DNA from: Paenibacillaceae bacterium UBA6304
GTDB taxonomy: Bacteria > Bacillota > Bacilli > Paenibacillales > Paenibacillaceae
Assembly: GCA_002439285.1 (NCBI GenBank)
Contig: DJTQ01000018.1
Location: 1 to 10,999, forward strand
Reading direction: 5' to 3'
DNA: 10,999 nt
Made by a program: the position numbers and the translations under genes. The notes under the pieces were generated by a model that worked only from the letters and a program-made list of their open reading frames with translations, searched no databases and was not told the DNA's origin. This document shows, one piece after another, positions 1-5,210 of this stretch (position 1 is its first letter; each line of letters starts with the position of its first letter).

Positions 1-1
1 G

Positions 2-178
2 ATCTGCCGGAGTGTAGGCGGCGCCGAAATATCCACACTGCACGCCAATTTCATCGTCAATACCGGGCAAGCGACAGCAGAGGACGTTCTTATGCTCATG
101 GAGCAAATCAAGGCTACCATCTATTCCGAATATGAAGTCGCACTGGTGCCGGAGGTCTTCTTCGTGGGTGAACGGTAA
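2..178 (+). CDS. murB: UDP-N-acetylenolpyruvoylglucosamine reductase MurB, C-terminal end (partial)
   Basis: Only the last 58 codons are present; the gene starts upstream of the window. MurB is the cytosolic FAD enzyme that reduces UDP-GlcNAc-enolpyruvate with NADPH to UDP-MurNAc, the second committed step of peptidoglycan precursor synthesis. The visible part reads through the family's SVGGAEIS..HANFIVN segment, then an ATAEDVL helix, then the closing ALVPEVFFVGE. The Glu of the PEV triplet (codon 152-154) lines up with the catalytic Glu near the C-terminus of MurB proteins. The stop at 176-178 lies 16 bases before the murA start, so the two genes are very probably co-transcribed and encode consecutive pathway steps. 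The identification rests on the C-terminal signature and on position in the dcw cluster; the FAD domains are not visible. Confidence 0.93.
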   Translation: MCRSVGGAEISTLHANFIVNTGQATAEDVLMLMEQIKATIYSEYEVALVPEVFFVGER

Positions 179-182
179 ACTC

Positions 183-191
183 GGAGGTGAT
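183..191 (+). promoter_or_regulatory. Ribosome binding site that sets the murA TTG start
   Basis: GGAGGTGAT is a long match to the 16S rRNA 3' end. It ends 3 bases before a TTG codon at 195, with the GGAGG core 7 bases away. The reading frame is open back to an ATG at 132, but that ATG lies inside murB, has no ribosome site, and would add 21 residues not seen in MurA proteins. The site therefore decides for TTG at 195. Confidence 0.88.
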
Positions 192-194
192 ACA

Positions 195-1475
195 TTGGAC
201 AAATTGGTGATCGAAGGCGGGAGACCCCTATCAGGATCCATTCGTATCCATGGAGCGAAAAATGCCGCACTGCCAATTATGGCGGCCAGCCTGCTGGCTG
301 AAGGCAAGGTGCAACTTCGAAATGTCCCCCGTCTGCTCGATATTGACGTCATGCTCGGGATATTGAACCGTTTGGGCTGTAATGCGGTCCACAAAGACGA
401 TACGATCATCGTGGATTCGGACGGCGCGAACTCCTGTCATGTACCGGAAGACTTGATGAAGCAAATGCGTTCTTCCATTTTCCTGATGGGTCCCCTTCTG
501 GCCAGATTCGGGGAGGTTTGCATCTATCAGCCTGGCGGCTGCGCGATTGGAGAACGGAAGATTGATTTGCACCTGAGAGGCTTGCAGGCTTTGGGGGCAG
601 TCATCGAAGAGAATGATCATCAAATCTGGTGCCGGGCCGCAAAGCTGAAAGGGAATGATATTCATCTCGATTTTCCCAGCGTAGGGGCGACGGAGAATAT
701 CATGATGGCAGCGGTGCTGGCGGAAGGCACCACAGTGATTACGAACGCTGCGAGAGAACCGGAGATTCAAGATCTGCAGCACTTTTTGAATGCAATGGGC
801 GGAAACGTAATGGGGGCCGGAACGGATACGATCACGGTTCGGGGAGTAGACTCGCTTGAGCCTTGCGACTACGAGATCATTCCCGATCGGATTGTCGCGG
901 GGACGGCGTTGATCGCGGCTGCAGCAACACGTGGAACGGTAACGCTGACCCATTGCAATCCCGCGCATCTGACCTCGTTGTTCCATGTGCTGCGACGGGC
1001 TGGTGTTCAAATCGGGACTTGCAATGATATAATAACCATTAGCAGCACCGGACGTCCCAAGGCCATTGAACGGATTGTGACTTCTCCGTATCCTTCTTTT
1101 CCTACTGATCTGCAGTCCCAGGTAATGGTGTTACTTGCGCTTGCCGATGGACTGAGCTTGATGAAAGAGACGGTTTTCGAAGGAAGATTCAAGCATGTGG
1201 GTGAATTGGTACGGATGGGCGCCGATATTTCGGTGGATTTGAATTCAGCCTTTATCCGCGGGGTCCCCAGACTATACGGAGCTACAGTGGAAGCCACAGA
1301 TTTGCGGGCGGGAGCTGCTCTCGTCATAGCAGGGTTAGCCGCGCAGGGCAAGACGGTCGTTGAGCAGATTCATCATATCGACCGCGGCTACGACCGGATT
1401 GAGCTGATGTTTCAAAGGCTCGGCGGAGTAATGCACCGGGACACCCCAGCCTTGAAACAACTGGATTTGGCCTGA
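195..1475 (+). CDS. murA: UDP-N-acetylglucosamine 1-carboxyvinyltransferase MurA
   Basis: MurA transfers enolpyruvate from phosphoenolpyruvate to UDP-GlcNAc, the first committed step of peptidoglycan synthesis, in the cytosol; it is the target of fosfomycin. The protein is 426 residues, normal for the family, when started at the TTG that follows a strong ribosome site. It opens with the MurA N-terminus (DKLVIEGGRPLSGSI), then GAKNAALP with Lys22 and Asn23, the substrate-binding pair. The loop PGGCAIGER carries the catalytic, fosfomycin-reactive Cys116 and Arg121. SFPTDLQSQ, about two thirds along, supplies the conserved Asp that acts as base, and the end has DLRAGAALVIAGLAA. Cys rather than Asp at 116 predicts fosfomycin sensitivity of this copy (inference). 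It follows murB directly. Low-GC Gram-positives often carry two murA paralogues; whether there is another elsewhere cannot be seen here. Confidence 0.96.
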   Translation: MDKLVIEGGRPLSGSIRIHGAKNAALPIMAASLLAEGKVQLRNVPRLLDIDVMLGILNRLGCNAVHKDDTIIVDSDGANSCHVPEDLMKQMRSSIFLMGPLLARFGEVCIYQPGGCAIGERKIDLHLRGLQALGAVIEENDHQIWCRAAKLKGNDIHLDFPSVGATENIMMAAVLAEGTTVITNAAREPEIQDLQHFLNAMGGNVMGAGTDTITVRGVDSLEPCDYEIIPDRIVAGTALIAAAATRGTVTLTHCNPAHLTSLFHVLRRAGVQIGTCNDIITISSTGRPKAIERIVTSPYPSFPTDLQSQVMVLLALADGLSLMKETVFEGRFKHVGELVRMGADISVDLNSAFIRGVPRLYGATVEATDLRAGAALVIAGLAAQGKTVVEQIHHIDRGYDRIELMFQRLGGVMHRDTPALKQLDLA

Positions 1476-1478
1476 TCC

Positions 1479-1520
1479 AAGCCTTGGGTCCCCTCCTGAT
1501 GGAGGGGATAGGGGCTTTAT
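1479..1520 (+). terminator. Probable intrinsic terminator or attenuator after murA
   Basis: Four bases after the murA stop, a perfect stem TCCCCTCC / GGAGGGGA (1489-1496 with 1501-1508) closes a TGAT loop. An outer AAGCC / GGCTT pair (1479-1483 with 1513-1517) extends it across an internal loop. It is followed by CTTTATTATTA, a broken rather than clean T-tract. The stem is strong, so at least partial termination between murA and divIB is likely, with read-through possible because of the interrupted U-run. Confidence 0.55.
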
Positions 1521-1582
1521 TATTAGGGACGATAAGCCGATGAATTGAATACAGACTTTATAAATCATATCGGAGAAATATT

Positions 1583-2350
1583 ATGCCAAAAGCTAATGTG
1601 CCTATCCTTAAAGAGCCCAAGCCGAAAAAGAAAGGTAGCCGAAAAGTGGCGGGAGTTCTTTTCCTGCTGGTGCTTATTCTGCTTTGCGTATTGTTCTTTC
1701 GTTCGTCCTTAAGCAAGATTTCGGTAATTACCTTTGAAGGCAACACGTATCAGACTGACAAAGAGCTGCTCGGAATTTCAGGATTGAAGGTGGGCGCCCC
1801 GTTTTTTGGGACAAGCACTGCAAAAATCAAGGATAAGCTATCCGGAGTGCCGTCGATCGAAGAAATCACGGTGGACAAGTCTTTTCCAGGCAGTATTGAA
1901 ATTACGGTGCGGGAATATCCGGTCGTTGCCTATGAGCTCACTGCGGAGGGCAGCTTAAACGGCTTGTTGGCAAATGGAACGAAGATTAGCCTGAAGAACG
2001 GCTCTATGCCGATCGGGAAACCGATTTTAACCGGCTGGTCCGGGGATGATCCCAATTTTGCGAAATTATGCACCACACTGTCTAAAATCCCGGATTCCCT
2101 AGTCTCGGAAATTTCGGAAATTACGCCGTCGCCTTCCGTATCCTATCCCGACCGGATCAAGATGTACACAAGGTCTCATTTCGAGATCATTTCCGCGATC
2201 TCTGTCTTGCCCGACAAAGCGGAATACATGAACTTGATCATGGATTCACAGGATCCGGGAACACTGACCTTGCTCGAGGCCGATACGTATGTGCCTTACG
2301 CGTCCCCCGGGGAGGAGACGGAGGGTGAAAATGATACTACTCATGAGTGA
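1583..2350 (+). CDS. divIB: Cell-division protein DivIB/FtsQ
   Basis: This is a bitopic divisome protein that, with FtsL and DivIC, links the FtsZ ring to septal peptidoglycan synthesis. The product has 255 residues, close to B. subtilis DivIB. Residues 1-21 are a short, very basic cytoplasmic tail (KEPKPKKKGSRK). Residues 22-39 form a single hydrophobic membrane span. The POTRA domain follows at about 43-111, with the typical start ISVITFEGNTYQT and end ITVREYPVVAYE. The beta domain comes next, then an acidic tail (EETEGEND). The ATG at 1583 has GGAGA 7 bases upstream. The gene stands 107 bases after murA, beyond a terminator-like hairpin, and 186 bases before ftsA. The spacers are long for a dcw cluster, and I could not find a convincing promoter for divIB itself. 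In B. subtilis ylxW, ylxX and sbp lie between divIB and ftsA; here they are absent. Confidence 0.93.
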   Translation: MPKANVPILKEPKPKKKGSRKVAGVLFLLVLILLCVLFFRSSLSKISVITFEGNTYQTDKELLGISGLKVGAPFFGTSTAKIKDKLSGVPSIEEITVDKSFPGSIEITVREYPVVAYELTAEGSLNGLLANGTKISLKNGSMPIGKPILTGWSGDDPNFAKLCTTLSKIPDSLVSEISEITPSPSVSYPDRIKMYTRSHFEIISAISVLPDKAEYMNLIMDSQDPGTLTLLEADTYVPYASPGEETEGENDTTHE

Positions 2351-2359
2351 CAAACAATG

Positions 2360-2375
2360 ATAAAATACATTTTAT
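2360..2375. repeat. Small AT-rich palindrome after divIB
   Basis: ATAAAAT-AC-ATTTTAT is a perfect 7-base inverted repeat starting 9 bases after the divIB stop. It has no T-tract and no GC in the stem, so it is not a terminator. It may be a chance AT palindrome or a binding site for a dimeric regulator; nothing else supports a role. Confidence 0.3.
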
Positions 2376-2392
2376 GGGCTAGTTTCCTGCCC

Positions 2393-2452
2393 CCCTCTTT
2401 TCTCTGATTCTATGCAAAAGTTGGAAGCAAAAAATTTGTAGAAAAAAGAGGG
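2393..2452. repeat. Inverted repeat upstream of ftsA overlapping the sigma-H -35
   Basis: CCCTCTTTTCTC (2393-2404) is complementary at 11 of 12 positions to GAAAAAAGAGGG (2441-2452), around a 36-base loop. The right arm contains the first bases of the proposed sigma-H -35 element. In a transcript reading through from divIB the two arms could pair; as DNA it is a pyrimidine/purine tract and its mirror. Function unknown, and low sequence complexity makes coincidence possible. Confidence 0.4.
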
Positions 2453-2473
2453 AAAGGTTAAGCGGTGTTGAAT
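2447..2473 (+). promoter_or_regulatory. Sigma-H promoter for ftsAZ
   Basis: AGAGGGAAA (2447-2455), an 11-base spacer, then GTTGAAT (2467-2473). The sigma-H consensus is RnAGGAwWW, 11-12 bases, RnnGAAT. Only one fixed position differs (G for A at 2452) and the spacer is exact. It lies 64 bases upstream of the ftsA start. Known biology: in B. subtilis ftsAZ is transcribed from a sigma-H promoter, besides sigma-A ones, at the onset of sporulation, raising FtsZ for polar septation. Confidence 0.7.
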
Positions 2474-2496
2474 AAGTAGAGAGTGCATTTTATACA
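2468..2496 (+). promoter_or_regulatory. Possible sigma-A promoter overlapping the sigma-H one
   Basis: TTGAAT (2468-2473), 17 bases, TATACA (2491-2496). Each hexamer matches the consensus at 4 of 6 positions, and the last base of the -10 is wrong. The -35 would share bases with the sigma-H -10. Vegetative expression of ftsAZ needs some sigma-A source, either this or read-through from upstream. This is the best candidate I found in the gap, but it is weak. Confidence 0.35.
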
Positions 2497-2520
2497 CGTC
2501 ATCATATTTTTATGGGAAAT

Positions 2521-2528
2521 AGGAGGTG
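2521..2528 (+). promoter_or_regulatory. Ribosome binding site that sets the ftsA TTG start
   Basis: AGGAGGTG, with the AGGAGG core 10 bases before TTG at 2537. An in-frame ATG at 2483 lies upstream of this site and within a few bases of the expected sigma-H transcript start, so it is unlikely to be used. TTG gives the family's N-terminus directly (SNNDIIVSLDIGTSKVR). Confidence 0.85.
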
Positions 2529-2536
2529 CCAGGGGC

Positions 2537-3784
2537 TTGAGCAACAATGACATCATTGTTAGTTTGGACATCGGTACATCCAAAGTTCGTGCTATTATTG
2601 GGGAAATTAGTAATGGAACCTTTAATATTATTGGGGTTGGATCTGCCGACTCGGAAGGAATTCGCAAGGGCGCGATTGTAGATATTGACCAGACGGTTCT
2701 TTCGATCCGTAACGCTGTGGATCACGCGGAACGTATGGTGGGTATTCAAATATCGGAAGTGTACGTCGGCATTTCGGGAAATCATATCGGACTCCAAACG
2801 AGCCATGGAGTTGTAGCCGTTCAAAATGAAGACCGGGAAATTGGAGAAGACGATATCGATCGAGTCCTGAAGGCGGCCGAAGTAATTGCGCTTCCTCCGG
2901 AACGGGAAATTATAGACGTCGTCGCCAAGCAATACGTGGTTGACGGACTAGAAGGAATTCAGGATCCCCGAGGAATGATCGGGGTTCGCCTGGAAGTTGA
3001 AGCAACCATCATTACCGGTTCCAAAACGGCGATACATAATTTGCTTCGCTGTGTGGAGAAATCCGGACTGAAGGTGCGGGACCTTGTACTTCTGTCTTTG
3101 GGAGCTGGGCAATTGGCGTTATCCAAGGACGAAAAGACAATGGGCTCGGTGCTGGTGGATATCGGCGCTGGTTCCACGACAATCGCGGTATTCGAAAGCG
3201 GCACGATTGTTGCTACATCCACGCTTCCGATCGGGGGAGAATTTATAACGAATGATATTGCGTACGGTCTTCGTACGCTGACTGACCAGGCGGAGAAGGT
3301 GAAGTTGAAATATGGCTGTGCATCCATGGAGGATGCAGCGGCGGACGTCACCTTTAAGGTAACCCGCATCGGCAGTAATGTGGATAAGGAATTTACCCAG
3401 GAGGACCTTTCAGCGATTGCGGAACCCCGGGTACAGGAAATATTCCAAATGATCGGGGAAGAAGTTAAACGCCTTGGTTACAATGAACAGCCTGGAGGTT
3501 ATATACTTACGGGAGGCACTGTCTCCATGCCGGGTTTGCTGAAGATTGCTCAGCAAGAATTGGCCGCATCCGTGCGGATCGCCGTTCCCGATTATATCGG
3601 GGTACGTGATCCGGGCTTTACCGGAGGCGTCGGAATCCTTTATAAAGTGATCAAAAATATCCGGATCCGAAATGCGAGCCCGAAGAAATCGGCGAATCGG
3701 CCGAAACCGGCGGGACCGCAGGAAACGGTCGGGAAAACAGGCGTTATGGAACGCCTTAAGAAATTATTCAGCGAATTTATATAA
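2537..3784 (+). CDS. ftsA: Cell-division protein FtsA
   Basis: FtsA is the actin-like ATPase that ties FtsZ filaments to the membrane and recruits later divisome proteins. Starting at TTG 2537 it has 415 residues. Residues 8-18 (VSLDIGTSKVR) form the first phosphate motif. The family-specific 1C subdomain lies roughly at 84-160. VDIGAGST at 207-214 is the second phosphate motif and LTGGTVSMPG at 324-333 the adenosine motif. The sequence then loosens into a Lys/Pro-rich linker (380-402) before the C-terminal amphipathic helix (MERLKKLFSEFI, 404-415), the membrane-targeting sequence; its intact presence argues for a functional protein. ftsZ follows 54 bases later, the usual pairing. The sigma-H promoter upstream suggests raised transcription at sporulation onset. 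No frameshift or missing motif. Confidence 0.96.
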   Translation: MSNNDIIVSLDIGTSKVRAIIGEISNGTFNIIGVGSADSEGIRKGAIVDIDQTVLSIRNAVDHAERMVGIQISEVYVGISGNHIGLQTSHGVVAVQNEDREIGEDDIDRVLKAAEVIALPPEREIIDVVAKQYVVDGLEGIQDPRGMIGVRLEVEATIITGSKTAIHNLLRCVEKSGLKVRDLVLLSLGAGQLALSKDEKTMGSVLVDIGAGSTTIAVFESGTIVATSTLPIGGEFITNDIAYGLRTLTDQAEKVKLKYGCASMEDAAADVTFKVTRIGSNVDKEFTQEDLSAIAEPRVQEIFQMIGEEVKRLGYNEQPGGYILTGGTVSMPGLLKIAQQELAASVRIAVPDYIGVRDPGFTGGVGILYKVIKNIRIRNASPKKSANRPKPAGPQETVGKTGVMERLKKLFSEFI

Positions 3785-3838
3785 GGATTATAACGATGGA
3801 CGGGCCATCCATGCACAATGAGGGGGAGATGGAAGAGT

Positions 3839-4957
3839 ATGTTGGAATTTGATTTTGAAATGGAAAGCTTGGCTCAAATAAAGGTCATCGGTTGCGGCGG
3901 CGGCGGAAGCAATGCCGTAAACCGAATGATCGAGAATGGAGTTCAGGGAGTTGAGTTCATTACGGTGAACACGGACGCCCAAGCCCTGCATTTGGCCAAA
4001 TCCGAACATAAGCTGCAAATTGGCGATAAATTGACTCGCGGACTCGGTGCCGGCGCCAACCCGGAAGTCGGGAAGAAGGCGGCGGAAGAATCCCGTGATC
4101 TGATTGCAAACACCCTAAAAGGCGCCGATATGGTATTCGTGACAGCCGGAATGGGCGGCGGTACGGGTACCGGCGCAGCCCCGGTTATTGCTGAAATTGC
4201 CAGAGAATGCGGTGCGCTTACGGTTGGAGTCGTAACGCGTCCATTCACATTTGAAGGACGGAAACGCTCTTCGCAAGCCGATCTGGGCATCGAAGCCCTG
4301 AAAGAGAAAGTAGACACTCTGATCGTTATTCCTAACGACCGGCTCTTGGAAATCGTCGATAAGAAAACGCCGATGCTGGAAGCGTTCCGCGAGGCGGATA
4401 ACGTACTTCGTCAGGCTGTTCAAGGCATTTCCGACCTAATCGCCGTACCGGGCCTGATCAACCTTGACTTTGCGGACGTTAAGACCATCATGACTGAGCG
4501 GGGTTCCGCACTGATGGGCATCGGCTATGCAACCGGTGAGAATCGCGCGGCAGAGGCGGCTCGTAAGGCCATCATGAGCCCGTTGCTCGAAACTTCGATC
4601 GAGGGTGCACGCGGTGTAATTATGAACATTACCGGCGGCGCAAACTTGTCGCTGTATGAGGTGAATGAAGCTGCCGAGATCGTCATTTCGGCTTCCGATC
4701 CGGAAGTGAACATGATCTTTGGTGCTATCATCGACGAAAACATGAAGGAAGATATCAAGGTTACGGTAATTGCTACCGGATTTGAGCATAAGGCACCGCC
4801 TATGATTCCAGGCAGAAAACCTGCTGCTGGAACTACATCCGAGCCGCAAGAGAACCGCAATACGTCGTCTTCTTCGCTCCGCCCATTCGGTAATCAACCG
4901 AGCGGGGATCAGTTGGATATCCCGACTTTTCTCCGGAACCGTCGAAATAACGAATAG
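3839..4957 (+). CDS. ftsZ: Cell-division GTPase FtsZ
   Basis: FtsZ is the tubulin homologue that polymerises into the division ring. It has 372 residues when started at ATG 3839, which follows GGGGGAG by 10 bases and gives the typical MLEF... start; an in-frame ATG at 3818 would add seven residues containing the ribosome site. [11 protein letters not shown] (15-25) starts the nucleotide-binding fold. GGGTGTG at 106-112 is the tubulin signature that holds the GTP phosphates. The T7 loop NLDFAD (208-213) supplies the Asp residues that hydrolyse GTP on the neighbouring subunit. The C-terminal linker is short (about 40 residues, Pro/Ser/Thr/Asn-rich) and ends in the conserved peptide [11 protein letters not shown] (359-369) that binds FtsA and other partners. 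A strong terminator follows, so ftsZ closes the division operon. Confidence 0.97.
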   Translation: MLEFDFEMESLAQIKVIGCGGGGSNAVNRMIENGVQGVEFITVNTDAQALHLAKSEHKLQIGDKLTRGLGAGANPEVGKKAAEESRDLIANTLKGADMVFVTAGMGGGTGTGAAPVIAEIARECGALTVGVVTRPFTFEGRKRSSQADLGIEALKEKVDTLIVIPNDRLLEIVDKKTPMLEAFREADNVLRQAVQGISDLIAVPGLINLDFADVKTIMTERGSALMGIGYATGENRAAEAARKAIMSPLLETSIEGARGVIMNITGGANLSLYEVNEAAEIVISASDPEVNMIFGAIIDENMKEDIKVTVIATGFEHKAPPMIPGRKPAAGTTSEPQENRNTSSSSLRPFGNQPSGDQLDIPTFLRNRRNNE

Positions 4958-4980
4958 ATGCTGATCCATTGTCTTCCCCG

Positions 4981-5017
4981 AAGACCTTGCTCCTGTCCAG
5001 GAGCAAGGTCTTTTTTT
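4981..5017 (+). terminator. Strong intrinsic terminator after ftsZ
   Basis: A perfect 15-base inverted repeat (4981-4995 with 4998-5012, AAGACCTTGCTCCTG) forms a stem that merges into seven T residues (5011-5017). It lies 24 bases after the ftsZ stop and separates the division operon from the pullulanase gene. Confidence 0.95.
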
Positions 5018-5047
5018 CGCTCAATGAAGTGGATCATCTTGAAGGAA

Positions 5048-5076
5048 TTGACGATCTTCGGTTCATATGATATATA
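5048..5076 (+). promoter_or_regulatory. Sigma-A promoter for the pullulanase gene
   Basis: TTGACG (5048-5053), a 17-base spacer, then TATATA (5071-5076) in an AT-rich stretch. The -35 matches 5 of 6 and the -10 4 of 6. Transcription would start near 5083, inside the cre site, leaving a leader of about 130 bases. The ftsZ terminator upstream means the gene needs its own promoter. Confidence 0.65.
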
Positions 5077-5079
5077 AAA

Positions 5080-5093
5080 TGCAAACGGTTTCA
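5080..5093 (+). promoter_or_regulatory. cre site (CcpA catabolite repression)
   Basis: TGCAAACGGTTTCA preceded by A matches every fixed position of the cre consensus WTGNAANCGNWNNCW. It begins four bases after the -10 and covers the expected transcription start, where bound CcpA/HPr-Ser-P would block initiation. This predicts glucose repression of the pullulanase. Confidence 0.75.
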
Positions 5094-5130
5094 TGAAATT
5101 TTTAATCTAAAGCACTTAAATTTGTCATGG

Positions 5131-5137
5131 AAGGAGG
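5131..5137 (+). promoter_or_regulatory. Orphan ribosome-site-like sequence in the pullulanase leader
   Basis: AAGGAGG is a near-perfect Shine-Dalgarno sequence about 70 bases before the real ribosome site (5194-5201) and with no gene after it. A 14-codon frame from TTG at 5151 to TAA at 5195 follows after a 13-base gap. A 23-codon frame from ATG 5127 would contain the site itself. It could be a leader peptide or a chance purine run. Confidence 0.3.
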
Positions 5138-5152
5138 GAATCGCTGTCATTT

Positions 5153-5168
5153 GTGCAACCGTTTGCGC
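5153..5168 (+). promoter_or_regulatory. Second LacI-family operator, MalR-like
   Basis: GTGCAACCGTTTGCGC is an imperfect palindrome centred on CG at 5160/5161, with core GCAACCGTTTGC. It fits GCAAnCGnTTGC, the pattern I recall for MalR, the LacI-family maltodextrin repressor. As a cre it fails at both outer W positions. It lies about 75 bases downstream of the true cre, inside the transcribed leader, and could act as a roadblock or in a loop. A maltose or maltodextrin-responsive repressor is an inference from the motif and the enzyme's substrate. Confidence 0.55.
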
Positions 5169-5210
5169 ATAAATTCGACTTTATTCGCACGTTAAGGGAG
5201 GCAAGTTGGT

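Noticed and set aside
231..1010. 259-codon minus-strand frame across murA
   Set aside because: Composition rich in Arg, His and Gln with no recognisable motif, opposite an intact essential gene.
1545..1571. Promoter for divIB (TTGAAT then CATATC)
   Set aside because: Spacing is 15 bases and the -10 is poor; I could not support a promoter here.
3795..3809. Small hairpin GATGG/CCATC between ftsA and ftsZ
   Set aside because: Five base pairs only, no T-tract, and an alternative pairing is equally good; likely chance.
4436..4969. 177-codon frame on the minus strand across ftsZ
   Set aside because: It is the shadow of ftsZ in a GC-moderate sequence: no family resemblance, no ribosome site, and the coding signal is wholly explained by ftsZ with all its motifs.
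5117..5129. Hairpin between CATGAAATTT (5092-5101) and AAATTTGTCATG in the pullulanase leader
   Set aside because: Pairing needs a two-base bulge and mostly A-T pairs, partly due to the self-complementary AAATTT; too weak for a riboswitch or attenuator.
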